A stretch of DNA of 64,000 nt from Candidatus Mycobacterium methanotrophicum (GCF_023515995.1 NZ_CP097320.1:1488001-1552000); one strand, 5' to 3'; counted from the stretch's first letter, positions 40,090 to 49,618 are shown. Notes: a model not told the origin generated them from the letters alone. Translations and numbers: made by a program.

Positions 40090-43004
40090 TCAGGCGTGAG
40101 TGCGTGCGGGCGATTGGGAAGTTACTGCGGGGTCGTCGTCTTCCCACAGCAGCAGTTGACGAACCGCGGAGCGGGGGCCGTATGGGCGAAGCATGGTGCT
40201 GGCCGGACGGGGCCGGACGCGTTGCGGCCACCAGAACCACCGCCCGAGCAGTGCGGCGACCGACGGCGTCATAAAGGACCGCACGATCAGGGTGTCGAAC
40301 AGCAGCCCGAGGGCGATGGTGGTCCCGATCTGACCGAGAACCAACAAAGCGGCGAACACAAAGGAGGACATCGTGAAGGCGAACACCAGGCCGGCAGACG
40401 TCACGACCGCCCCGCTGCCGGCCATGGCGCGGATAATGCCCGTGTGTAAACCGGCGTGAATTTCCTCTTTGAACCGGGAGATCAGCAGCAAATTGTAGTC
40501 GGATCCCACCGCCAACAGGATGATGACGGACAGCGCAAGGCATATCCAATGACAACTTGATGCCTAAGATGTCTTGCCAGACGAGCACGGAAAGCCCGAA
40601 AGAGGCGCCTAACGAAAGAGCCACCGTGCCCACAATGACTATCGCGGCGACCAGGCTCCGGGTGATGATCAGCATGATAAGCAAGATCAGGCTCAGGGCG
40701 GCTATTGCCGCGATCATGAGATCGTATTTGGCGCCGTCGGCAATGTCCTTGTAAGTGGCCGCGGTGCCGGCGAGATAGACGTTGGAATCCCCTAAGGGGG
40801 TATTCTTCACGGCCTCTTTCGCCGCGTTGCGGATGGGATCGATGTGCGAGATGCCCTCGGGGGTCGCGGGATCACCTTCATGCAGGATGATCATGCGCGC
40901 GGCCTTACCGTCCGGCGACAGAAATAATTTGAGGCCGCGTTTGAACTCAGGGTTGACGAAAGCCTCCGGAGGTAAGTAGAAGGAATCGTCATTCTTCGCG
41001 GCGTCATAGGCTTGTCCCAGCGCCGTCGCAGTGTCGGTGCTAGCCCGGGTCTGGGCGCTGATCCCCGAATTGGTCGCATCAGTTGGACAGCGTCAGCGCT
41101 AGATTCTTCTCCTGGTCGGCGATCTGCGGCGGCAGCAGCGTCACTAGTTTCTGCTGGCCAGCGTCCAACTTGTCCAAACTTGCTGTCAGCTTCTCGAATT
41201 GTTCACTGAGTTGGTCGATGCCGTCGACGGCATCCCAGACGTTTCTGAACGCAAAGCAGGCCGGGATGTCGTAGCAATGCTTTTCCCAGTAAAAGTAGCT
41301 GCGAATTGGCCTGAAGAAGTCGTCGAAATTCGCGATCTTATCTCGCAGGTCGTTGATGATGCCGATCGTGTCGTGGAAGCTCTGGGTCTCGTCGTGCGTA
41401 GAGGCGGCGAGCTCTTTCTGCAAGACGTACTGCCGGTTCAAAATGCTGATGGTATCTCGCAGCGTGTTGGCTTGCTTGAGCAAGTCATCGGCGCGGTCTT
41501 TCTGGTACTGAAGGTTCTCGACGCTGCCGATGGTTCCTGCGCTGATCTGAAAAGCCAAGGACGTGTGCTCGATCGGGGTTCCCAACGGCCGGGTCATGGA
41601 CTGCACCTGAGCGATGCCGGGCAGGTGGGCGACAGCTTTTGCCACCCGTTCCAAGTTGATCATGTCGGCCGGATCGCGCATATCGTGGTCGGTTTCGATC
41701 ATCAGCAGTTCGGGATTGAGCCGGGCCTGGGAAAAGTGCCGCTCCGCGGCCGCATACCCGAGATTGGCCGGGGCACTGGCCGGCATGTAGGCGCGGGCGT
41801 CGTAATTCGTCTGGTATCCGGGCAGGGCGAGCAAACCGATGAGCGCGACCGCGGTAGCCACCACCAGGATGGGACCGGGCCAGCGAACGATCGCGGTGCC
41901 GATGCGCCGCCATCCTCGAGTCGCCACCATGCGCTTGGGGTCGAAGAGCCCGAATAGACTGCCCACGGTGATCACAGCCGGGGCTAAGGTGAGGGCGGCC
42001 ACCAGGGCGACCACGATGCCAATCGCTGCGGGAACGCCCAGACTCTGAAAATAATTCAGCCGGGTGAAGCGCAGACAGAACACCGCTCCGGCAACGGTCA
42101 GGCCCGAGCCCAAAACCACGTGGGCGGTCCCGCGATACATGGTGTGGAAGGCGGTTTCCCGATCCTCGCCGCCGTGGCGCGCCTCGTGATACCGGCCGAG
42201 AAAAAAGATCGCGTAGTCCGTGCCGGCGGCGATGACCAGCAGCGTGAGCAGATTCGTCGAATACGTCGACAACCCGATCAACCCGGCGTTTCCCAGAAAG
42301 GCCACGATGCCCCTGGCCGCGGCCATTTCAATAACGACCGTGAACAGCACGACGACTGCAGTGACCACGGAACGGTAGACCCAAAACAACATCGCCAAGA
42401 TCACCAATATCGTGATCACGGTGACCTTGAAGATACCTTTGCTGCCCACTTCGAACTGATCGGCGACCAGTGGCGCGGCGCCGGTCACATACGCTTTGAC
42501 CCCGGGCGGTGCGGGCGTGTGAGCCACCAGGTCGCGGATGTTGTCGACGGACTCGTTGGCCAATGCATCGCCCTGATTGCCGGCCAGATACACCTGAACG
42601 TAGGCGGCCTTGCCGTCCTTGCTTTGGGAACCCGCCGCGGTCAACGGGTCCCCCCAGAAATCCTGGACGTGCTCGACATGTTTGGTGTCGTGCTCGAGCT
42701 TGCGGACCAGGGTGTTGTAGAACCGGTGCGCGGCGTCGCCTAGCGGCTTATCGCCTTCCAGGACGATCATGGCCGCACTGTCGGAATCGAACTCGTGAAA
42801 CACTTTGCCCATGTGCTTCATCGCTTGAAACGACGGCGCATCCGGTGAATTCAGCGGCACGTTATGCGCTTTGGCGACGTCCTCCAGATTGGGCACGGCG
42901 ATATTGCTGATGGCCGCCACGCCCACCCACAGCAGCAGAATCGGCACGCAAAGCCGCCGGATGGTGCGCGCCACTGCAGGCCTTGGGGCGTGACGCTCGT
43001 TCAT
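40090..43004 (-). pseudogene. RND-family lipid/siderophore transporter MmpL, frameshifted twice
   Basis: The first 641 residues from 43004 are normal: N-terminal transmembrane segment, periplasmic domain, SSD-like helices (TLLVIAAGTDYAIFFLGRYHEAR) and a second periplasmic domain. A stop at 41079 follows LALTLSN. Another frame continues [20 protein letters not shown] to [20 protein letters not shown]. One extra base near 40552 breaks it again, after which [19 protein letters not shown] runs to the stop at 40090. Reconstructed length is about 960 residues, the normal size. As it stands the transporter is not made. Confidence 0.88.
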
Positions 43005-43474
43005 GCCGACTTCACCAGGCAGAAGGTGTAGGCGTTCACTGCGTTGACGATCCTTTCGTCCTTGACTTCACCATCCACCGTGATGCGACAGCCCAGGGAA
43101 GGGCTGTTGCCCTGTGCCACAAGGTTGCTGAAGGCCCCTGGTTGTGTCGTCACCATCGTCAGCGACCACGGCAGGACGGCGTTTAAGACTTGGCGCGGCT
43201 CAACGTTGATGTCCACGTAGTTGATGGTTGCCACCGCTCCCGGATCGCCGAAGACCTCAAGGGTGATGTGCTTGGGATTGAACGGCTCAGTCTGTTCGGA
43301 GATGCCGCCGCCGGCCGACGTGTTGTTGTGCGACCCGAAGATCCCATGAAGCCGATAAACGCAAAACCCCGCGACAGCCACGATGACGACCGCGACCAGG
43401 ACTATCCAATTTCGTCTGATCACGTGAGTAAGTGAAAACCCTTTCACGCGTTTTCCTTTCGCCCACCCAGACAC
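43001..43474 (-). CDS. MmpS family membrane accessory protein
   Basis: The 157-residue protein has a cytoplasmic start, one transmembrane helix (residues ~23-42, NWIVLVAVVIVAVAGFCVY) and a periplasmic beta domain with the MmpS motif FNPKHITLEVFGDPGAVATI and YVDINVEPRQV. MmpS proteins pair with MmpL exporters for lipids, siderophores or drugs. It overlaps the mmpL pseudogene by 4 bp, so its partner is lost unless another MmpL substitutes. Confidence 0.92.
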   Translation of the reverse strand: MSGWAKGKRVKGFSLTHVIRRNWIVLVAVVIVAVAGFCVYRLHGIFGSHNNTSAGGGISEQTEPFNPKHITLEVFGDPGAVATINYVDINVEPRQVLNAVLPWSLTMVTTQPGAFSNLVAQGNSPSLGCRITVDGEVKDERIVNAVNAYTFCLVKSA

Positions 43475-43495
43475 ATCGGTTCGCTGCCCGGCCTG

Positions 43496-44092
43496 TTACT
43501 TCGTAGGTCGGGTCAGGCTGGGGATCATGATGTCGTCGACGAGAGCCTGCACGGTCTGCCGTGTCGGGGGCCGGCCTTGGATGATCGACCGGAAGATGAG
43601 GTAGCCGGGCAGCAGGTCCCACAGCTCATCGTTAATGGCGGACGTCGCGATCTCGCCGCGGCCGACGGCCTCCTGAAAGACATGGCTGATCAACGCCTTT
43701 CGCTGGCCGATGAACTGTTGCTGCATCACGTCGTTGAGTGCGGGGTTGCGCGAAACCTCGACTAGCACCGCGCGAATGGTGCCGGCGTGCTGCTGAGCCT
43801 GCTGGCAGATCAGTTCTCCGAGGCGGAGTAAGTCATCCCGCAGCGTGCCGGTTTCGGGCGGGACGGCGACCTGGCGGATGCCCTCGATGAACGCGGCCAA
43901 CACCAATTCGTCCTTCGACGGCCAGCGCCGGTACACGGTGGCTTTGCTGGCGCGGGCCGTGGCCGCCACGGCGTCCACTGTCAGCCGGTCATAACCGTGC
44001 TCTTGCAGGAGCTGCAGCGTCACGGCGAGCAACTCGGCCTCGCGCGGCGACCACGGTGACGGCTCCGTGGCCCGAGGGGCAGTCCGAGTCAC
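43496..44092 (-). CDS. TetR/AcrR family transcriptional regulator
   Basis: The 198-residue protein has the N-terminal TetR HTH (LLQEHGYDRLTVDAVAATARASKATVYRRWPSKDELV) and a C-terminal ligand domain of the TetR_C type (GRGEIATSAINDELWDLLPGYLIFRSII). It is the first gene of the tetR-mmpS-mmpL operon and likely controls it, as in several mycobacterial mmpS-mmpL loci. It starts 3 bp after the end of the disrupted DUF4062-like gene. Confidence 0.92.
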   Translation of the reverse strand: MTRTAPRATEPSPWSPREAELLAVTLQLLQEHGYDRLTVDAVAATARASKATVYRRWPSKDELVLAAFIEGIRQVAVPPETGTLRDDLLRLGELICQQAQQHAGTIRAVLVEVSRNPALNDVMQQQFIGQRKALISHVFQEAVGRGEIATSAINDELWDLLPGYLIFRSIIQGRPPTRQTVQALVDDIMIPSLTRPTK

Positions 44093-44095
44093 CGG

Positions 44096-44308
44096 CTAAC
44101 GATAGAACCGCGATGGCAGTACTGTCCAGTACCGTACCGCCAGGGCTTCTCGAAACGGCTGAGCGTGGGCTTGTGTCACAACTCCGGGCCATAGCTGGTG
44201 TTCCCGCAGTCGCACAACCACGTCCCACCTGGTCGAGGTCGGCGTGACGGTCTATCGGTTCATTGGAGAACCACACATGCACGTGCTTTCCGGCGGTGAC
44301 CGCGCGCT
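44096..44308 (-). pseudogene. DUF4062-like gene, 3' part (split by composite transposon)
   Basis: Reading away from the transposon, the frame gives AVTAGKHVHVWFSNEPIDRH then ADLDQV, which continues SGTAEEIQR from the 5' part at 49318-49618 once one GCT target copy is removed. Near 44222 the frame changes and a coherent end, VRLREHQLWPGVVTQAHAQ to LPSRFYR, stops at 44096. A second lesion is thus likely. See the 5' part for function. Confidence 0.75.
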
Positions 44309-45251
44309 GACGTTTTCTCAGTAATTTCCGCGTTGGAGAGTCGATAGTACGATGGCCGCTGCAACAACTGCGCCAATCCTGTTTGGGCACAGGCGGATTC
44401 GACGGAGGCAGCGCCAACGTTGTTTGAGTTCGGCGTTGGCGCGTTCACCGATGGCGCGCGCCGCGGTGAGCAGCATGTTGCAGCTCTGATTCTCCACGTC
44501 CAGGCCGTGGCCCTTGACCGGAGTGTGCACCCCGATCCCGGCACCTTCGTAGCCCTTGTCGGCCAAGGTCGGCACCCCGTCGGCCGCGGACTTGTACAAC
44601 GCGCCCAGACAGTACTCGCGGGCGGCAGTGATGTCGTGAACACTGCCCGGTTCGACCTCACTGGACCACACCGGGAACCCGCCCGGGTCGGCCAGTATCT
44701 GCACATTGCCGCCCTGGGTCTTGTGCTTGCCCGAATACCACAGGTGATGGCCGTTGTCGTTGCGCTCGTCCACCCGATCGATGGCGATCAGCGTTCCGTC
44801 CAACGTCACGTGCGACCACTGTTCCCGCTTGGCCCGCTCAAGCACTTCGTGCAGGTCGGGGGCCTGTTTGGCGATCACGTCGATCGCCTCGTGCAGGTAG
44901 CGGTAGGAGGTGGAGATCGGCAGGGCGGCCTCGAAGGCGAGCAGTCGTATTGGGGCGTCGTCACGAAACCACCGCAGCACCAACTTCGCCTGGGCGCGGG
45001 CCGTGCCGGCACGTCGTCCGGCACGGGTTCTGATCTCGCGCCGGTGGGCGTGCAGCAGCGCGGTTACATGCAGCAGGGTTTCCTGCGGGACGTCGCAGAT
45101 GGCAGAGTAGGTGAACACGTGGGGTCCTTTGCAGCGGTACGGCTTTCTTGGTCGAAACCGAATCCTCAAGCAAGGACCCCACGTCCCGCCGCTACGACAC
45201 GCCTGAAACTCCAGTCACAACAAACTCACAAGCCCCAAGTGAGAAAACCTC
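44309..45251 (-). mobile_element. IS5-superfamily element, copy 1 (left outer end)
   Basis: 943 bp with imperfect terminal repeats GAGGTTTTCTCA and GACGTTTTCTCA. The translated transposase and the shadow frames equal those of copy 3, so the two copies appear identical. Three bases, AAT, separate it from copy 2. Confidence 0.9.
44318..45118 (-). CDS. IS5-superfamily DDE transposase, copy 1
   Basis: The likely start is GTG 45118 (MFTYSAICDVPQETL), matching copy 2; a TTG 17 codons earlier lies in a terminal palindromic region. The 266-residue protein has an N-terminal HTH (LLAFEAALPISTSYRYLHEAI) and a DDE_Tnp_4-type catalytic domain: HVTLDGTLIAIDR (first Asp), PTLADKGYEGAG (second Asp) and RANAELKQRWR (Glu). 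The catalytic residues are intact, so it may be active. It ends 9 bp from the element end. Confidence 0.9.
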   Translation of the reverse strand: MFTYSAICDVPQETLLHVTALLHAHRREIRTRAGRRAGTARAQAKLVLRWFRDDAPIRLLAFEAALPISTSYRYLHEAIDVIAKQAPDLHEVLERAKREQWSHVTLDGTLIAIDRVDERNDNGHHLWYSGKHKTQGGNVQILADPGGFPVWSSEVEPGSVHDITAAREYCLGALYKSAADGVPTLADKGYEGAGIGVHTPVKGHGLDVENQSCNMLLTAARAIGERANAELKQRWRCLRRIRLCPNRIGAVVAAAIVLSTLQRGNY

Positions 45252-45254
45252 AAT

Positions 45255-46197
45255 GACGTTTTCTCAGTAATTTCCGCGTTGGAGAGTCGATAGTACGATC
45301 GCGGCGGCAACAACTGCGCCAATCCTGGTTGGACACAGGCGGATTCGACGGAGGCAGCGCCAACGCTGTTTGAGTTCGGCGTTGGCGCGTTCACCGATGG
45401 CACGCGCCGCGGTGAGCAGCATGTTGTAGCTCTGATTCTCCACGGCCAGGCCGCGGCCCTTGACCGGAGTGTGCACCCCGATCCCCGCTCCTTCGTAGCC
45501 CTTGTCGGCCAGCGTCGGCACCCCGTCGGCCGCGGACTTGTACAGCGCGCCCAGGCAGTGCGCGCGGGCGGCGGTGATGTCGTGCACGCTGCCCGGCTCG
45601 ACCTCGCTCGACCACACCGGGAACCCGCCCGGGTCGGCCAGTATCTGCACATTGCCGCCCTGGGTTTTGTGCTTGCCCGAATACCACCGGTGATGGCCGG
45701 CCTCGTTGCGCTCGTCCACCCGGTCGATGGCGATCAGCGTCCCGTCCAGCGTCACGTGCGACCACTGTTCGGCCTTGGCCCGGTCGAGCACTTCGTGCAG
45801 GTCAGGAGCTTGTTCGGCGATCACGTCGATCGCCTCGTGCAGATAGCGGTAGCTGGTGGAGATCGGCAGCCCAGCCTCCATCGCCAACAACCGGATCGGG
45901 GCGTCGTCGCGGAACCACCGCAGCACCAGCTTGGCCTGCGTGCGCACCGTACCCGACCGCCGCCCGGCCCGCGTTCTGATCTCGCGCCGGTGAACGTGCA
46001 GCAGCGCGGTCACATGCAGCAGGGTTTCCTCCGGCACGTCGCAGATGGCAGAGTAGGTGAACACGTGGGGTCCTTTGCAGCGGAGCGGGTTTCCTCGTCG
46101 AAACCGAATCCTTGAGCAAGGACCCCACGCCCAGCCACTACGACACGCCGAAAACTCCAGTCACACCAGACTCACGAGCCCCAAGTGAGAAAACCTC
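45255..46197 (-). mobile_element. IS5-superfamily element, copy 2 (nested, diverged)
   Basis: Also 943 bp with the same ends, flanked on both sides by AAT (45252-45254 and 46198-46200), a 3-bp target duplication. It differs from copies 1 and 3 at many third positions. It sits in the 5' side of the glycine-rich gene, which resumes at 46201. Confidence 0.9.
45264..46064 (-). CDS. IS5-superfamily DDE transposase, copy 2
   Basis: 266 residues from GTG 46064 (MFTYSAICDVPEETL). It carries the same HTH and DDE residues as copy 1 (TLDGTL, LADKGYEG, NAELKQ). Substitutions against copy 1 are scattered (for example HAHRREIRTRAGRRA versus HVHRREIRTRAGRRS), so it is an older or separate lineage. No lesion seen; probably functional. 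Confidence 0.9.
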   Translation of the reverse strand: MFTYSAICDVPEETLLHVTALLHVHRREIRTRAGRRSGTVRTQAKLVLRWFRDDAPIRLLAMEAGLPISTSYRYLHEAIDVIAEQAPDLHEVLDRAKAEQWSHVTLDGTLIAIDRVDERNEAGHHRWYSGKHKTQGGNVQILADPGGFPVWSSEVEPGSVHDITAARAHCLGALYKSAADGVPTLADKGYEGAGIGVHTPVKGRGLAVENQSYNMLLTAARAIGERANAELKQRWRCLRRIRLCPTRIGAVVAAAIVLSTLQRGNY

Positions 46198-46200
46198 AAT

Positions 46201-47076
46201 ATACCGGGCGGCCTGGAATGCCAAGTCCTTGGCGGGCAAATAGTGTTTCAGCAAGATATTGACGCCGTCATCAACTCTTTTCCGGCGTCCGTGTCGGACG
46301 AAAACGAATCCAATACAGTTTTGATTGCAACCCTTCAGAACCTGCTTCTCACCGAACAGAATCTGAGTACAATTCTCTCCGAAATCGACACCAACAACAA
46401 CCTTGAGCAACCAATCAGTCTGACCGGTCTCAACGTTACATTGGTGCTCGCTGACGCGGCCATCATTACCGACGTCAGCATTGCCGCCGGTATCTACGCG
46501 CTGTTCGCGCTGGAACCGCTCACCGGAGAGCTCGTCACCGTCAGCGCCGCCGGCACCTACACCGTCCCTGTCCCGTCTGGCGCGAAGTTCGTGGACATCG
46601 TCCTGATTAGCGGCGCCGGTGGTGGCGGCGGCTACAACGCCGCTGGCTCGGGCACCGGCGGTAACGGGGGAGACACCACGGCCACCCCCACGGGAGGTTC
46701 GACGTTGACCGCAGCGGGCGGTACCGGCGGCGCCAGCAGCGAGACTGCAGCCGCCAGCGCCGGCGGGTCACCGGGCAACGAATCCTTTGACGGCCAAAAC
46801 TACACCGGCGGCACCGGGGGCGCAGTGGGTAACAACAGCGCCGGCGGCAACGGTACGGCGCCCGGCGGCGGCGGCGGGGGCGGTGGCTCATTCGGCAGCT
46901 TCGGCGGGCAAGGCGGGGCCGCCGGCGCATGGGCCACAGAAACCATCGCCATCACCTCCGGCATCACCGAGATCACCGGCAGCGTCGGCGCGGGCGGTAC
47001 CGCCGGCGCCGCGATCAACACCGCAAAGGGCGGCGCCGGCGGCGCCGGCAGAGCGTTCTTCTACTTCTACAGCTGA
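46201..47076 (+). pseudogene. Glycine-rich exported-type protein, 5' end lost to IS insertion
   Basis: The open frame resumes right after IS copy 2 with IPGGLECQVLGGQIVFQQDI, a block almost identical to the end of the truncated paralogue at 48374. It continues through a helical part (NLLLTEQNLSTILSEIDT) to a C-terminal domain beginning GTYTVPVPSGAKFVDIVLIS. That domain is dominated by GG repeats (SGTGGNGGD, GGGGGGGGSFGSFGG), similar to glycine-rich domains of mycobacterial and phage proteins, and ends FFYFYS. The original N-terminus is missing; a GTG at 46243 could still start translation. Confidence 0.75.
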
Positions 47077-47112
47077 TCCTCGATAGAATGGGTAGAGAGG
47101 GGGGTGCTTTCA

Positions 47113-47502
47113 ATGACTATGCAGGTCTCGCCAACGCCGTGGCGGCGCACGATACGCGCAATAACCGCTGGAGCGGTCGCCATGGCTGCGCTTGCCGGCG
47201 CACTACTAACCGTCGGGGCTGCGTTGCTCAGCCACGGCGGCGCCCCCTGGTGGGTTTCGGCGCAACCCCACATCCAGGCGATTGGTCCCTTCATTAACAT
47301 ATGCGACGGTCCCCACGTCCGTTACCTCAAGCAACCCGGTTATGTGCCTCCACCCTGGTGCCAGGGCACATCGTGGTACCACGGACCAAACGAAGATCCA
47401 GCACCGGGCGATGCTCCACCACCGCCCATCGACGCCGTAGCGGGAAACCTTGTGAGCGGCGTAGGGCCGACTGGCCCCGGTGAAGGTACCGTCCTTTCCT
47501 GA
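47113..47502 (+). CDS. Small exported protein with N-terminal membrane anchor
   Basis: ATG 47113 follows a G-rich RBS (GAGGGGGG). The 129-residue protein has a hydrophobic segment (AITAGAVAMAALAGALLTVGAALL) after a basic start, typical of a signal anchor. The rest contains two Cys (FINICDGPH, PPWCQGTSW) that may form a disulfide, and a Pro-rich stretch (PGDAPPPPIDA). No family recognised. It is carried inside the composite transposon between the two glycine-rich paralogues. Confidence 0.6.
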   Translation: MTMQVSPTPWRRTIRAITAGAVAMAALAGALLTVGAALLSHGGAPWWVSAQPHIQAIGPFINICDGPHVRYLKQPGYVPPPWCQGTSWYHGPNEDPAPGDAPPPPIDAVAGNLVSGVGPTGPGEGTVLS

Positions 47503-47879
47503 TGAGCGGCCTGTGACCATGGTCGGTACAGGATCTCCTGAACACGGCCAGGTTCAAGGCTGTTGCGGACAAGGCGTAATTCCGCGTGGGGCGGGCAGCT
47601 GGTCGTGTTATGTCGGCCTCGGACGTTGGATGTTGGGGCGGCCGGGCGGTGAGAGTCGGGCAAAATGAGCCGCGGGGCCGGCGCGGATCTCGCCGGCAAT
47701 CCGAATGTGTGTCGATGCGATACCGAAGCGACCGCTCATCGTGATTTGTCCTTCACAGCGGCGGAAGGGACCCGCCCTGGCCCTGGATATTCCCCGGCCG
47801 GGTATTCATTGATAGTTTTCAGATTAGGCCGACACCGAGCCTTGACTGACAGGTGAAACGAAGGCTACTAGTAAAGGCT
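47503..47879. other. Gap in the passenger region, nothing assigned
   Basis: 377 bp without a credible gene. A few short open frames have poor composition. It should contain the promoter of the following gene. Confidence 0.5.
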
Positions 47880-48374
47880 ATGACTGCACCCGTCTTGTCC
47901 GACGCGCTAACGCTGTTCGACGATACAATCACCACATCCGTCACCGCCGCTCAATTGCTGGTAAATACTGCCGCACCCGGCGCCGTGCAATCAGGCATAG
48001 ACTTTGCTGCTCTAGGCTCGGCCCTTCTTGACTTCGGACAGGTAGGGGGCGACGTCGGGAACGTGTTTGCCCAAGATTTTCAAGCCGTGATCAACGAAGC
48101 GTTAACGGCCGGTATCCTAGCATCATCGATTGTCGCAGATATCGAAACGGCGATTTCGACTGCTGCGACGATTGCTGCGGCTGCGGGTGGGGCAGCCGCA
48201 GCCGCAGTCCCAACAGTCAGCAGCGTTCTGGCGCAAGTGCAGGAACAAATCACCACTAACGCAACTTATTTGAACACGGTTTTCCAGAATGCGAAGGGTC
48301 AGCCCGCAAGTAATTTGCCGGCCGGCCTGGAAGCCCAAGTCCTTGGCGGGCAAATAGTGTTTCAGCAGGATATT
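47880..48374 (+). pseudogene. Paralogue of the glycine-rich protein, 3' end lost to IS copy 3
   Basis: ATG 47880 (MTAPVLSDALTLFDDTIT) opens an Ala/Thr-rich helical protein without a signal peptide, somewhat like PE/PPE-type helical modules. About 165 residues remain, ending NLPAGLEAQVLGG and IVFQQDI at the IS border. Its last block is homologous to the first block of the frame at 46201. It therefore supplies what the intact N-terminus of that family looks like, while the frame at 46201 shows the C-terminus. A longer frame from GTG 47853 is possible. Confidence 0.7.
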
Positions 48375-49317
48375 GAGGTTTTCTCACTTGGGGCTTGTGA
48401 GTTTGTTGTGACTGGAGTTTCAGGCGTGTCGTAGCGGCGGGACGTGGGGTCCTTGCTTGAGGATTCGGTTTCGACCAAGAAAGCCGTACCGCTGCAAAGG
48501 ACCCCACGTGTTCACCTACTCTGCCATCTGCGACGTCCCGCAGGAAACCCTGCTGCATGTAACCGCGCTGCTGCACGCCCACCGGCGCGAGATCAGAACC
48601 CGTGCCGGACGACGTGCCGGCACGGCCCGCGCCCAGGCGAAGTTGGTGCTGCGGTGGTTTCGTGACGACGCCCCAATACGACTGCTCGCCTTCGAGGCCG
48701 CCCTGCCGATCTCCACCTCCTACCGCTACCTGCACGAGGCGATCGACGTGATCGCCAAACAGGCCCCCGACCTGCACGAAGTGCTTGAGCGGGCCAAGCG
48801 GGAACAGTGGTCGCACGTGACGTTGGACGGAACGCTGATCGCCATCGATCGGGTGGACGAGCGCAACGACAACGGCCATCACCTGTGGTATTCGGGCAAG
48901 CACAAGACCCAGGGCGGCAATGTGCAGATACTGGCCGACCCGGGCGGGTTCCCGGTGTGGTCCAGTGAGGTCGAACCGGGCAGTGTTCACGACATCACTG
49001 CCGCCCGCGAGTACTGTCTGGGCGCGTTGTACAAGTCCGCGGCCGACGGGGTGCCGACCTTGGCCGACAAGGGCTACGAAGGTGCCGGGATCGGGGTGCA
49101 CACTCCGGTCAAGGGCCACGGCCTGGACGTGGAGAATCAGAGCTGCAACATGCTGCTCACCGCGGCGCGCGCCATCGGTGAACGCGCCAACGCCGAACTC
49201 AAACAACGTTGGCGCTGCCTCCGTCGAATCCGCCTGTGCCCAAACAGGATTGGCGCAGTTGTTGCAGCGGCCATCGTACTATCGACTCTCCAACGCGGAA
49301 ATTACTGAGAAAACGTC
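48375..49317 (+). mobile_element. IS5-superfamily element, copy 3 (right outer end)
   Basis: 943 bp, inverted relative to copy 1 and apparently identical to it. Inner flank ATT (48372-48374), outer flank GCT (49318-49320). Confidence 0.9.
48508..49308 (+). CDS. IS5-superfamily DDE transposase, copy 3
   Basis: 266 residues from GTG 48508. Its sequence equals copy 1 throughout, with DDE residues in HVTLDGTLIAIDR, LADKGYEGAG and NAELKQRWR. Identity of both outer copies implies recent duplication or gene conversion and leaves a large inverted repeat capable of flipping the 3.1 kb between them. Confidence 0.9.
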   Translation: MFTYSAICDVPQETLLHVTALLHAHRREIRTRAGRRAGTARAQAKLVLRWFRDDAPIRLLAFEAALPISTSYRYLHEAIDVIAKQAPDLHEVLERAKREQWSHVTLDGTLIAIDRVDERNDNGHHLWYSGKHKTQGGNVQILADPGGFPVWSSEVEPGSVHDITAAREYCLGALYKSAADGVPTLADKGYEGAGIGVHTPVKGHGLDVENQSCNMLLTAARAIGERANAELKQRWRCLRRIRLCPNRIGAVVAAAIVLSTLQRGNY

Positions 49318-49618
49318 GCTGTATCTCTTCGGCGGTACCGGAAACTGCCGCTGCGGTGGCCTGCCCGAGACGACTGTCGAACAACGCAATCACGATGTCG
49401 GTATCGTCCACCAATTGCTCGTTTATCACGCCTTGGCCGCCGGCGCTGCCGAGGCGTGGCACGGAATCCAACTTCCATTGGCGCGGCAGCAAGATCACCT
49501 GAGCGGATTCGGCGCGTGAGCCATTCCAGCCGTGCAGGCTCTCCACGACGGCGGCGACTTCATCCCCCGTGTCGCCCGGCGACGAGATCAGGACTTTGAG
49601 GACGAGTGCTTCAAACAT
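49318..49618 (-). pseudogene. DUF4062-like gene, 5' part (split by composite transposon)
   Basis: From ATG 49618 the frame reads MFEALVLKVLISSPGDTGDE, then VILLPRQWKLDSVPRLG, VINEQLVDDTDIVIALFDSR and SGTAEEIQ up to the transposon. This is the DUF4062 pattern: a flavodoxin-like or TIR-like fold often found at the N-terminus of STAND NTPases and other antiphage proteins, here as a short single-domain protein of about 170 residues when rejoined with 44096-44308. The restored frame crosses the site without change. Function unknown; a sensing or defence role is only suggested by the family. Confidence 0.75.

Larger units (their letters stand above)
44309..49317. mobile_element. 5.0-kb composite transposon with 3-bp target duplication GCT
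   Basis: Two identical 943-bp IS copies in inverted orientation (44309-45251 and 48375-49317) form the outer ends; a third, diverged copy is nested at 45255-46197. GCT occurs directly outside both ends (44306-44308 and 49318-49320). Removing the element and one GCT restores an open frame across the site. The passenger (46201-48374) carries two truncated glycine-rich paralogues and a small exported protein. Movement as a unit is inferred from the duplication and the restored gene. Confidence 0.82.

Noticed and set aside
44119..44132. GTACTG-TC-CAGTAC inverted repeat as a TetR operator
   Set aside because: It lies within the restored coding sequence of the disrupted DUF4062-like gene, so the symmetry may reflect codons; no second copy is seen near the operon.
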